From positions 186,001-250,000 of the forward strand of contig NC_014213.1 of assembly GCF_000092125.1 (NCBI RefSeq): a stretch of DNA of 64,000 bases. The letters are read 5' to 3'. The stretch is from Allomeiothermus silvanus DSM 9946 (GTDB taxonomy: Bacteria > Deinococcota > Deinococci > Deinococcales > Thermaceae). This document shows positions 45,873 through 55,126 of this stretch, piece after piece. The translations under genes and the position numbers were made by a program. The notes below the pieces were generated by a model. That model was not told the origin of the DNA and did no database searches. It was given only the letters and a program-made list of their open reading frames with translations. The first letter of the stretch is position 1, and the number at the start of each line of letters is the position of its first letter.

Positions 45873-46964
45873 TAGGACTTACGCAGTTGGCTGAAGGATG
45901 TGGAGGGGATGGGCGAGATAACTTCGTATTGCCTCGCGAACAATGGACGCCTTGGCCTCGTACCAGCTCACCCCCCTGCGCAGCCGGTAGACCTCCAGCC
46001 GGAGGAAGGCCCGCAAAGCCAGGAGGAGGTGCCGCAGGATGGAGACCGCCTTCCTCACCTGGGCCCGCTCCACCCCACAGCACTGCTTGAGCCCCCGATG
46101 GTACACTTCGATCCCCCATCCTTGCCGCTCTAACTCCGCCCGCTTCTCTTCGCTCATCCCCAGATGGTTCGTGGCCCAGTACTCCGCCTCCCCGTCCTTG
46201 GAGAGCGTTCGGAACACCCTCACGAACCCAAAACCCCGAAGATGAACCACCCTCCCCTCCCCAGGGATTTCCACCTCACGGATGGGTACATTTCCCTTCC
46301 CCTCCGGGTTGACCAGGCGGTTGCCCTTCAGCCGCGTCAGAAACCGCCAGCCAAAGCTGACTATGGCCTTGAGGTTCTCCAAGCTGGCATACCAGCTGTC
46401 CATCAGGACATATTCCGGCTGAAACCCCCGCTCCTTCGCTTTCTGGAGCATGGTCTGAAAGTGGTCGTTTTTGCTCTTCCCATCCTGGGGCTTGTCGTAG
46501 ACCCGAAAGTCGCAGGGGATCAGGGCCTGCCCCTCCGTCCACAGCAGGGTCATGAGGGCGATGCCCCTAACCACCCTTTGGTGTTTGCCGCTCCAGTGGT
46601 AACTCACCAGATCCATGTCCCGAGCGTAGGGCTTATCCAGGGTGGTGTCGTCCAGGATCAGCAGCCCCTCCCTGAGCTTCACGAAGGCCTTGGCCTCCTG
46701 CCACAGCGCCGCCGTGTCGGGCGGCTGTCTTTGCAGCAGGCGGGTAAAGGCATCATGGGCGGGAGGGCTCTTCTCCTTTGGACTACAGCGAGCGGCCTCG
46801 GTACAGGTGAAGACCCGCTGAGCGGCGATGAGAAAGTGGATGTAGTCCAGGTCATCGCACTTCGGTGGGTTCATGGGCATCACCCCCTTTGGAGAAGCTT
46901 GGCTAAGCACTCTCCTCCTAGCACACAGAAGAATGTCCAGTCAACTGCAACTGCGTAACTCCTA
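45873..46964 (-). mobile_element. IS701-like insertion sequence, copy B
   Basis: 1092 bp, inverted relative to copy A, with the same ends (GGACTTACGCAGTTG on the left, GGAGTTACGCAGTTG read on the complement at the right) and flanking TA. It lies between the diguanylate cyclase gene and the B12 riboswitch. Confidence 0.85.
45879..46874 (-). CDS. IS701-like DDE transposase (copy B)
   Basis: 331 residues, identical in sequence to copy A with the same DDTTLDKPY and MDSWYASL motifs; start chosen by analogy. Intact. With copy A it forms a 13-kb inverted pair around the cob and c-di-GMP genes. Confidence 0.85.
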   Translation of the reverse strand: MNPPKCDDLDYIHFLIAAQRVFTCTEAARCSPKEKSPPAHDAFTRLLQRQPPDTAALWQEAKAFVKLREGLLILDDTTLDKPYARDMDLVSYHWSGKHQRVVRGIALMTLLWTEGQALIPCDFRVYDKPQDGKSKNDHFQTMLQKAKERGFQPEYVLMDSWYASLENLKAIVSFGWRFLTRLKGNRLVNPEGKGNVPIREVEIPGEGRVVHLRGFGFVRVFRTLSKDGEAEYWATNHLGMSEEKRAELERQGWGIEVYHRGLKQCCGVERAQVRKAVSILRHLLLALRAFLRLEVYRLRRGVSWYEAKASIVREAIRSYLAHPLHILQPTA

Positions 46965-47085
46965 TCCTCCAGCAACCAGTCCGGAGGCAGACGGTGAACG
47001 TTGACCTCAGCCTGTGCGGTTCTACCGAAAATGCTCTGGACAAAAACCTCAAGGAGTTGTATCGTCTTGCTCGGGAACTACAAGA

Positions 47086-47180
47086 TGTAGTTTCTGGCTT
47101 TGGTGTCAGGGGAAGTGCGGTGCAATTCCGCCGCTGTCGCGCAACGGTGAAAGCCCGAATGCCTGCCCAGGGCCTACCTC
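47086..47180 (+). promoter_or_regulatory. Adenosylcobalamin riboswitch
   Basis: The conserved core is easily read: GGGGAAGTGCGGTGCAATTC, then CCGCCGCTGTCGCGCAACGG and TGAAAGCCCGAATGCCTGCC (the B12 box) from 47109 to about 47167. It lies 155 bases before nrdI. A possible -35 TTGACC at 46999-47004 lies well upstream. The stretch from 47181 to 47334 must hold the expression platform; a short ACGGGC/GCCCGT hairpin at about 47278-47292 is the only clear stem. Cobalamin binding should switch off nrdIEF. Confidence 0.9.
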
Positions 47181-47334
47181 GAGTCCCCGCGTCAGGGACA
47201 GAAAGGATGGTTAAGGTGAATTCTCCCTTACAGTTCAAAAGTCCGTAGCGGCTCGCTGGCCTAGGCAGTTACTCGGGACGGGCTGCGCCCGTAGACCCAA
47301 TCTGTCAACGAAACCGACCCTCGAGGAGGGTGGG

Positions 47335-47700
47335 ATGTGGATCGTGTACGCTTCTAGAACCGGCAATGTCGAGCGTTTCGTACAGCAGCTGCCCCTTTGG
47401 CCCCGGCTGAGGCTTAGGAGCGGGGAAGAACGCCTCGAAGAACCTTTGGTGCTGGTCACCTACACCACCGGATTTGGGGAGGTGCCCCCGGAGGTGTGGC
47501 GCTTTGCTCAGGCCCATCGCTCCTGGGTGCGGGGGGTTGCCGCCAGCGGCAACCGCAACTGGGGGAGCAACTTCGCCCGGGCCGCCGACCGGCTGGCCGC
47601 AGCCCTAAACGTGCCCCTCCTCCACAAGTTCGAGCTCTCCGGCTGGCCGGAGGATCTCCAGGTTTTCGTGAAAGGAGTGAACGACCTTGCGCTACCTTGA
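47335..47700 (+). CDS. nrdI: NrdI flavodoxin-like protein
   Basis: 121 residues: IVYASRTGNVERFVQQL (FMN phosphate loop), LVTYTTGFGEVPPEV and GVAASGNRNWGSNFARAAD are the NrdI motifs. Reduced NrdI supplies the oxidant that assembles the Mn(III)2-tyrosyl cofactor of NrdF. GAGGAGGG precedes ATG. First gene under the B12 riboswitch; overlaps nrdE. Confidence 0.95.
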   Translation: MWIVYASRTGNVERFVQQLPLWPRLRLRSGEERLEEPLVLVTYTTGFGEVPPEVWRFAQAHRSWVRGVAASGNRNWGSNFARAADRLAAALNVPLLHKFELSGWPEDLQVFVKGVNDLALP

Positions 47701-49765
47701 ACTCAACAGCGCCTTGTTACAGAGGGAAAACGGTTTTTTCCCGCTCGAGCGCGACCGGGAGGCGGTGCGGGAATTCGCCCGGGAGGTGGCGGCCAAGCGC
47801 CGCCTTTTCCCCAGCGTGCTCAAGCGGCTGGAGACCTTGATCGAGGAAGGCTATTACGAAGATTTTTTCGCGCGCTATACCCCGGAGTTCCTGCAGGAAA
47901 TCCACGAGCTGGCCTTTAGCTACCGCTTCGAGTTCGAAAGCTTCATGGCCATCTCCAAGTTCTACAAGGACTACGCCCTCAAGACGGGGGATAAGGGGCA
48001 GTACCTGGAGGACTACCCCGAGCGGGTGGTGGCGGTGGCCCTGCACCTGGCCAAAGGCGACGAGGCCCAGGCCCGGGCCTATGTGCGGGCCATGATGGAG
48101 CGCCGCTACCAGCCCGCTACCCCCACCTTCTTGAACGCGGGCCGGGCCCGGCGGGGGGAGCTGGTCTCCTGCTTCTTGCTCGAGGTGGACGACTCCTTGG
48201 ACTCCATCGGCTACAACCTGAATGCGGCCATGCAGCTGTCCAAGATCGGAGGGGGGGTGGCCCTCAACCTCTCCCGCCTGCGCGCACGGGGCGAGCCCAT
48301 CAAAGGGGTGGAGGGGGCGGCCAAGGGGGTGGTGCCGGTGATGAAGCTGTTGGAAGACGCCTTCAACTATGCCGACCAGATGGGGCAGCGCAAGGGCGCC
48401 GGAGCGGTCTACCTCAACATCTTCCACTGGGACCTGGAGGAGGTTCTCGAGACCAAGAAGATCAACGCCGACGAGAAAAGCCGCATCCAAACCCTGGCCC
48501 TGGGGCTGGTGGTGCCGGACAAGTTCTTCCAGCTGGCCGCGGAGGGAAAGCCTTTTTACGTCTTCGCCCCCTACTCGGTGTACCGGGCCTTTGGCGTACC
48601 CCTCGATGAGATGGATCTCGACACCCGCTACGAGGAGCTGCTGGAGCACCCCGAGGTCAAGAAGCGCCCCCTGGACGCGCGCGAAATCCTTACCCGCATC
48701 GCCCGCCTCCAGTTCGAGTCGGGCTACCCGTACCTGATCTACCGCAGCACGGCCAACCGCGCCAACCCCCTCAAGGGGCTGGGCCAGATCAAGATGTCCA
48801 ACCTGTGCACGGAGATCTTCCAGATCCAAACCCCCTCGCGGGTGGGGCCTTACGGAACCCCGGAGGTCGTGGGCTACGACGTGAGCTGCAATCTGGGCTC
48901 CTTGAACATCGTCAACGTGATGGAAGGGCGGGCTTTGCGGGAGAGCGTGCGCACCGCTACCGACGCCCTGACCGCGGTGAGCGACCAGAGCGAGGTGGCC
49001 CAGGTGCCGGGGGTAGCCCGGGCCAACCGGGAACTCCACGCCATCGGCCTGGGGGCCATGAACCTCCACGGCTACCTGGCCAAGAACGAGATCCCCTACG
49101 AATCGGCGGAGGCCCGGGAGTTCGCGCGGGCCTTCTTTATGGCGGTGAACTACTATAGCCTGGAGCGCTCGATGGAGATCGCCCGCGCGCGGGGCCAGAC
49201 CTTCGTTGGCTTCGAGGGGAGCGACTACGCCAGCGGGGCCTATTTTGCGAAGTACCTCGAGCGCGACTGGCGGCCCACGGGGGAATCGGTGAAGGATCTG
49301 TTCGCCGGAATGCCGCTCCCCGGGCCAAAGGAGTGGGCCCGCCTGGCGGAGCAGGTCCAAGAGCACGGCCTCTACCACGCCTACCGCCTGGCCATCGCCC
49401 CCACCCAAAGCATCAGCTACCTGCAAAACGCCACCCCTTCGGTGGCCCCCATCACCGATCTGATCGAGACCCGCACCTACGGCAACGCCACCACCTATTA
49501 CCCGGTGCCCTACCTCTCTCCCGAGACCCTCTGGTATTACAAATCGGCCTACCGCATGGACATGTACCGGGTGATCGATCTGGTGGCCGGGATCCAAGAG
49601 CACGTCGATCAGGGGGTGAGCACGGTGCTCTTTGTCGACAGCCAGACCAGCACCCGCGAGCTGGCCCGTCTGTACATCTATGCCTGGCAGAAGGGCCTGA
49701 AGAGCCTGTACTACACCCGCACCAAGAACCTCGGCATCGAGGAGTGCGTCTCTTGCGCGGTATAG
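47687..49765 (+). CDS. nrdE: Class Ib ribonucleotide reductase, alpha subunit
   Basis: 692 residues from a TTG start at 47687 with AAAGGAG nine bases ahead and 14 bases overlap with nrdI. Reduces ribonucleoside diphosphates. Active-site blocks: TPTFLNAGRARRGELVSCFLL (first redox Cys), MSNLCTEIF (Asn, thiyl Cys and Glu), DVSCNLGSLNI (second redox Cys) and the C-terminal EECVSCAV shuttle pair. The N-terminal ATP cone of class Ia is absent, as expected for NrdE. Confidence 0.95.
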   Translation: MRYLELNSALLQRENGFFPLERDREAVREFAREVAAKRRLFPSVLKRLETLIEEGYYEDFFARYTPEFLQEIHELAFSYRFEFESFMAISKFYKDYALKTGDKGQYLEDYPERVVAVALHLAKGDEAQARAYVRAMMERRYQPATPTFLNAGRARRGELVSCFLLEVDDSLDSIGYNLNAAMQLSKIGGGVALNLSRLRARGEPIKGVEGAAKGVVPVMKLLEDAFNYADQMGQRKGAGAVYLNIFHWDLEEVLETKKINADEKSRIQTLALGLVVPDKFFQLAAEGKPFYVFAPYSVYRAFGVPLDEMDLDTRYEELLEHPEVKKRPLDAREILTRIARLQFESGYPYLIYRSTANRANPLKGLGQIKMSNLCTEIFQIQTPSRVGPYGTPEVVGYDVSCNLGSLNIVNVMEGRALRESVRTATDALTAVSDQSEVAQVPGVARANRELHAIGLGAMNLHGYLAKNEIPYESAEAREFARAFFMAVNYYSLERSMEIARARGQTFVGFEGSDYASGAYFAKYLERDWRPTGESVKDLFAGMPLPGPKEWARLAEQVQEHGLYHAYRLAIAPTQSISYLQNATPSVAPITDLIETRTYGNATTYYPVPYLSPETLWYYKSAYRMDMYRVIDLVAGIQEHVDQGVSTVLFVDSQTSTRELARLYIYAWQKGLKSLYYTRTKNLGIEECVSCAV

Positions 49766-49773
49766 GAGGAGGC

Positions 49774-50745
49774 ATGAAGGCGGTCAACTGGAACGCGCCC
49801 GAGGACCCCTTCACCAAGGCCTTCTGGGATCAGAACGTCCGCCAGTTCTGGGTCGACGAGGAGATCCCTCTGGCCGACGACAAGCTCACCTGGACCACCC
49901 TGGCCCCGGAGGAGCGGGAGACCTACGAAAAGGTACTGGTGGGGCTCACCCTGCTGGACACCTTGCAAGGCGGGGTGGGGATGCCCCTCCTGGTCCAGAC
50001 CATGGAAAGCGCTCAGGTCAAGGCGGTGCTCTCGTTCATGGGGGCCATGGAGCAGATGCACGCCAAGAGCTATAGCCTGATCTTCTCCACCCTCTCCCCT
50101 CTTCCCCGCATCGAGACCCTCTTTCGCTGGGCCGAGGGGCATCCCCTGCTGCAGGCCAAGGTAGCCCGGGTCGAGGGGCGTTACCGGGGGGTCTTCGCCG
50201 GGGATGCCGGCCTGTACCTGGCCTTGGCGAACAGCGTGCTGCTGGAGTCCTATCTGTTCTACTCCGGCTTTTACTATCCGCTGCTCCTGGCCGGGGAGGG
50301 CCGATTGGTGAATAGTGGAGAGATCATCAGCCTGATCCTGCGGGACGAGGCCATCCACGGGGTGTATGTGGGGATGCTGGCGCAGCAGGTCTACGCCCGC
50401 TTGCCCGAAGGGGAGCAATCCCGCTTGCGCACCGCCCTGAGAGAGGACCTGGAGAAACTCTCCGCCCTGGAAGAGGCCTACACCGAAGAACTCTACGCCC
50501 CCATCGGCCGGGTCGAGGAGGTGCGCCGTTTTTGCCGGTACAACGCCGACAAGGCCCTGATGAACCTGGGCCAGCCCCCCTACTTCGGGGTTCGGGCGGA
50601 GGAGGTCAACCCGGTGGTGCTGGCCGGGATTTCCCTGCGCACCAAAAACCACGACTTCTTTTCCACCAAAGGCAACGGCTACGTCAAGGCCATCCGGGTA
50701 GAACCTCTGCGAGACGAGGATTTCGTCTTTGGGGTGGAGGGATGA
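49774..50745 (+). CDS. nrdF: Class Ib ribonucleotide reductase, beta subunit
   Basis: 323 residues from the ATG at 49774 (GGAGGAGG upstream). Metal ligands and radical Tyr: EQMHAKSYS (Glu, His and the nearby Tyr), SGEIISLILRDEAIHG (two Glu and His). FSTKGNGYVKA near the end is the NrdF tail that meets NrdE. Partner of NrdE/NrdI. Overlaps the thioesterase gene by ATGA. Confidence 0.95.
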   Translation: MKAVNWNAPEDPFTKAFWDQNVRQFWVDEEIPLADDKLTWTTLAPEERETYEKVLVGLTLLDTLQGGVGMPLLVQTMESAQVKAVLSFMGAMEQMHAKSYSLIFSTLSPLPRIETLFRWAEGHPLLQAKVARVEGRYRGVFAGDAGLYLALANSVLLESYLFYSGFYYPLLLAGEGRLVNSGEIISLILRDEAIHGVYVGMLAQQVYARLPEGEQSRLRTALREDLEKLSALEEAYTEELYAPIGRVEEVRRFCRYNADKALMNLGQPPYFGVRAEEVNPVVLAGISLRTKNHDFFSTKGNGYVKAIRVEPLRDEDFVFGVEG

Positions 50746-51104
50746 CCCGCACCGTGCGGTTGGTGCTGCCGGGAGACTGCAACCACTACGGCAGCCTGTT
50801 CGGGGGTACGGCCATGGCCTGGATGGACGAGGCCGCCTTCGTGGCCGCTACCCGGCACGCCCGGGCCAAGGTGGTAACGGTGCACACCGACGCCGTGGAT
50901 TTTCATCATCCGGTGCCGCAAGGTTCCATCGTGGAGCTTTTGGCCTGGGTGCAGGCGGTAGGCAACAGCTCCATGCGGGTGGAAGTGGAGATGTGGGTCG
51001 AACCGATGGACAAGGCCGAGCGCAGCCTGGCTTGCCGAGCGGGGTTCGTGATGGTTGCCCTGGATGCGCACGGAAGGCCCACTCGGGTGGCATCGCCCGA
51101 ATGA
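50742..51104 (+). CDS. Hotdog-fold acyl-CoA thioesterase
   Basis: 120 residues from the ATG overlapping the nrdF stop. LPGDCNHYGSLFGGTAMAWMDEAAF carries the YciA/BFIT-type motif (GG...DE), followed by VTVHTDAVDFHHPVPQGS. Hydrolyses acyl-CoA thioesters; substrate unknown. Its coupling to nrdF is positional only. 51105-51269 shows no recognisable gene. Confidence 0.85.
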   Translation: MTRTVRLVLPGDCNHYGSLFGGTAMAWMDEAAFVAATRHARAKVVTVHTDAVDFHHPVPQGSIVELLAWVQAVGNSSMRVEVEMWVEPMDKAERSLACRAGFVMVALDAHGRPTRVASPE

Positions 51105-51269
51105 GCTGGCTGCTGGTCTGGCATTTGGGAGGAGACGGTATCGACCCGTAAACCCAACCCATTCGACCGGTACTGCAGCCAACCCTCACCCATCTTTGAG
51201 CGGGCCTCACCGGGCCAGCGCGCTTGGGTTCATCTGCCCTATCCCCCTGCAGGCGCTGAGCGGCGGATG

Positions 51270-51594
51270 GCCCGGCGATCTCCCCCAGGTATCGCAGCAG
51301 GTTTGCATAGTCGGCAAAGTAGCGGGCCTGTCGGGTAGCGAGGTCGGTGAGGCTGGCCCGCCATACCTCGCCACCCTCGCCCGACTCGAGCAAGGGAACG
51401 CCTACCCCCGCTTGGCGCAGAAACTCGGCGTGGTGGAGATAGAAGCGGGCCTCGTTGGGCGAGATGTCGGTCTTGAGCAGGGCATCGCCCCGCTCGCTCC
51501 GGACGCGATAGACTTGCTGCCCGCTCAGGCCGCCGAGGCGCTCGAGGGGGTGCGCCCCGTGTCGTCGGGTCAGGTATTCCAGTGCGCTTTCCAT
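51270..51594 (-). pseudogene. Truncated aminoglycoside-phosphotransferase-like kinase
   Basis: On the complement, residues 1 to about 106 match the N-lobe of APH-type kinases: LERLGGLSGQQVYRVRSERGDALLKTD with the ATP-binding Lys, then FLRQAGVGVPLLESGEGGEVW. The family's catalytic HxD and DFD-type motifs are missing; past about residue 106 the frame turns into low-complexity sequence. The 3' two thirds are lost. Confidence 0.55.
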
Positions 51595-51602
51595 CGCCCT
51601 AT

Positions 51603-51854
51603 TCAGACCTCCAGCCTAACGCCGCGCCGACGCTGGACCCAGAGGTACTCGGCCAGAACCAGCAGCCCCATGTAGAGGTCGTTCTCGAGGAACCCCAGCG
51701 GGGTCTGGGCGCTCGGCGGGAAGATCGCGGGGTAATAGAAAATCCCGACAGCGATAAGAACAAGCACCGCCGCCGAAACGAACCACCAGCCCCAACCGAT
51801 CGGTGAGCACCAGGGTGGGCAGTTGGTGCGGGGCCGGGATTCTGGTACATTCAC
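51603..51854 (-). CDS. Small membrane protein of unknown function
   Basis: 83 residues with a strong hydrophobic segment (WWFVSAAVLVLIAVGIFYY, about 23-41) and a second, weaker one (about 58-71), then a basic tail RRRGVRLEV. I do not recognise a family. It ends nine bases before the truncated kinase start, so the two may once have been an operon. Confidence 0.5.
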   Translation of the reverse strand: MNVPESRPRTNCPPWCSPIGWGWWFVSAAVLVLIAVGIFYYPAIFPPSAQTPLGFLENDLYMGLLVLAEYLWVQRRRGVRLEV

Positions 51855-51926
51855 CTGTGGTGCGAATACGACGACCCGCCTTCCATCAGCCGTGACGACT
51901 CCCCGTTTTTCAGAATGGGGAGCCGT

Positions 51927-53372
51927 TCACCGGCCTGGGGTTGAAGTGGCATCGGAGCCCAGGCGCCCAGACTCGAGAGGTGTGTTTCGCTGCGCGAAAG
52001 CAGCGAGCAACACCCACGCCTGTCGGGGCTCGAGCGGGACCAGGCGAACACACCCGTTCTCTACGGTGAATGCTCGGTGGCTCAGGGCCTCGGTAAGCCG
52101 AGTACCCTCGGGAAAGCTCACCGGTAGAGCAAGTTCACGGGGTACCCGGGTATTGTTGAGCACTACCAGCACCCGTTCATTCCCTAGGACTCGGTAAAAG
52201 CTGAATACCCGGTCCTCGGCGTAGGCCACCTCGAAGGTACCCCGCCGCAGCACGGGGTGCGCCCGGCGCAGGGCCAGCAACCGGTGCACCGTGGCGCGGA
52301 TGTCCCCCTTCCAGCGCTCCGGCTCCCAGACCATCGATCGGCGGCAGTCGGGGTCGCCCCCGCCTTCCATCCCGTTCTCGTCGCCGTAGTAGAGCATCGG
52401 GGCGCCGGGGTAGGTGAGGAGGAAAGTAAAGAGGAGTTGGACGACTCGGTGATCCCCGCCGCATTCGGTGAGCACCCGTGGGGTGTCGTGGCTACCCAAA
52501 AGGGTCAGCATCCCCCACTGCGAACCCTCGGGCAGCCGCTCGCGCAGCAGGGTGAGGGCCCGGGCGAAGCTGTCGGCAGCCAGGGCATTTTTGAGAAAGA
52601 AATCGAAGAGCAGCTCGCGCAGCCGGTAGTGCATCACCCCGTCGAAGGTGTCGCCCTGCAGGAAGGGCCAGGGGTCGCGCCACTCCTCGGCCACCAGGTA
52701 GGCCTCGGGGTAGCGCGCCTTCACCGCCTGCCGCAGTCTTTGCCAGAAAGGGGTTTCGATCTCGTAGGCCACGTCCATGCGCCAGCCGTCAATACCGCGC
52801 TCCAGCCAGTGGAGCACCACCTCGTGCACGAAGGCTTCGACCTGGGGGTTACGCGTATTGAGCCGGGGCAGCCAGCCCACCCCGCCGCAGGTGGCGTAGT
52901 TGGGTAGCTCGGGCTTGAGCGGAAAGCTATAGGGGGTGAACCAGTCGCGGTACGGCGAGCCCTCGCCCTGCTCGAGCAGATCCCTGAAGGGCGCGAATCC
53001 CACCCCGCAGTGGTTGAATACCCCGTCCAGCACCAGCCGCATCCCCCGCCGTTTGACCTCGGCCACCAGGCGGTCGAAGGTAGCGTCGTCGCCGAAGTGG
53101 GGGTCGATCTGGAAGTAGTCGTAGGTGTCGTACTTGTGGTTGGTGGCGGCTTTGAAGATGGGAGTCAGGTAGAGGGCGTTGCAGCCCAAGTCGGCGATGT
53201 AATCGAGGCCCTGGATGATACCCTCGAGGTCCCCCCCGAAGAAGTTGTCGCGGGTGGGGGCCCTTCCCCAGGGCTCGGTGCCGGGCGGGTCGTTGGCGGG
53301 ATCGCCGTTTTTGAAGCGCTCGGGGAAGATCTGGTAGAAGATGGCGTCTTTTACCCAGTCGGGGATCTGCAC
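51927..53372 (-). CDS. GH13 alpha-amylase / neopullulanase-type glycosidase
   Basis: 481 residues, no signal peptide, so intracellular. The catalytic barrel starts at once (WVKDAIFYQIFPERF). GH13 regions: DGVFNHCG (116-123), GWRMDVAYE with the nucleophile Asp200, LVAEEW with the acid Glu at about 229, and LLGSHDTPR with the His-Asp pair at 295-296. The N-terminal domain of cyclomaltodextrinases is lacking. Four bases from malG and co-directional with the maltose-type importer, it should cut imported maltodextrins. Confidence 0.93.
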   Translation of the reverse strand: MQIPDWVKDAIFYQIFPERFKNGDPANDPPGTEPWGRAPTRDNFFGGDLEGIIQGLDYIADLGCNALYLTPIFKAATNHKYDTYDYFQIDPHFGDDATFDRLVAEVKRRGMRLVLDGVFNHCGVGFAPFRDLLEQGEGSPYRDWFTPYSFPLKPELPNYATCGGVGWLPRLNTRNPQVEAFVHEVVLHWLERGIDGWRMDVAYEIETPFWQRLRQAVKARYPEAYLVAEEWRDPWPFLQGDTFDGVMHYRLRELLFDFFLKNALAADSFARALTLLRERLPEGSQWGMLTLLGSHDTPRVLTECGGDHRVVQLLFTFLLTYPGAPMLYYGDENGMEGGGDPDCRRSMVWEPERWKGDIRATVHRLLALRRAHPVLRRGTFEVAYAEDRVFSFYRVLGNERVLVVLNNTRVPRELALPVSFPEGTRLTEALSHRAFTVENGCVRLVPLEPRQAWVLLAAFAQRNTPLESGRLGSDATSTPGR

Positions 53373-53375
53373 GGG

Positions 53376-54186
<811 letters not shown>

Positions 54187-54194
<8 letters not shown>

Positions 54195-55110
54195 CCCCCT
54201 GACCCCCTCGAGTCAGGCGGAACTGGATCACCGTCACCGCGAAGATCAGCGCGAACATCACGTAGGCCACCGCCGAGGCGAAGCCCAGCTCGCTGTAGCG
54301 GAAGGCCTGCCGGTAGAGGTAGTAGCCCAGCACGTCGGTGCTGCCCAGCGGCCCGCCCGAGGTCATCACGTAGACCAGGTCGAAGACCTGGAAGGCGTCG
54401 ATGAGGGCGGTGACGACCAGGAAGAAGGTGGTGGGGGCCAGGAGGGGAAGGGTGATGTGGCGGAACTGCTGCCAGGGGCCCGCCCCGTCAAGCTGGGCCG
54501 CCTCGTAGTAGGCCCTGGGGATGCCCTGCAGGGCGGCCAGGTAGACCACCAGGTTGAAGCCCACCCGCTTCCACACCCCCACCACGATCACCGCCGCCAG
54601 GGCCCAGGAGGGGTCGCTGAGCCAGGCCGGCCCCTGGAGACCCACCCCCGCCAGCCCCCGGTTCACCACCCCCTGGGTGGGGTCGAAAAGGTACTTCCAC
54701 ACCACCCCGCTGGCCACGGTGGGGGTGATCACCGGCAGGAAGTACAGCACCCGGTAGAGGGCCTGCCCCCGGCTGGGCTGGTTGAGCAGCACCGCCACCC
54801 CCATTCCGAGGGCCAGCGCTAAGAGGGTCACCCCGCCCGCGTAGAGCAGGGTGACCCGCAGCGAGTTCCAGAACTCCCCGGAAGCTAGCAGCCGCGAATA
54901 GTTGGCCAGCCCCACGAACTCGCGGGTGGGGGAGAGGCCGTTCCACTCGAAGAGCGAGAGGTAGAGCGAGGAGAGGGCCGGGTAGAAGTTGAAGGTGCCC
55001 AGCACCGCCACCGTGGGCAGCAGGAAGAACAGGGCAGCGGGCCACTCGCCCAGGGTTCGCCCCCACCGAGAGGCTTTGGAAGGCGTTTTCTGGAGGCGAA
55101 CCCCGTTCAC
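54187..55110 (-). CDS. malF: Maltose-type ABC transporter permease (MalF-like)
   Basis: 307 residues, six membrane segments beginning PAALFFLLPTVAVLGTFNFY. EAA loop YEAAQLDGAGPWQQFRHITLPLLAP. Lies 16 bases after the binding-protein gene. Malto-oligosaccharide import is inferred from the GH13 neighbour. Confidence 0.9.
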
Positions 55111-55126
55111 CGCAGGCTCCTCAGGG

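Noticed and set aside
47717-49603. 628-codon frame on the complement of nrdE
   Set aside because: It is antisense to a clear ribonucleotide reductase gene, has no family motif and is the usual shadow frame of GC-rich coding DNA.
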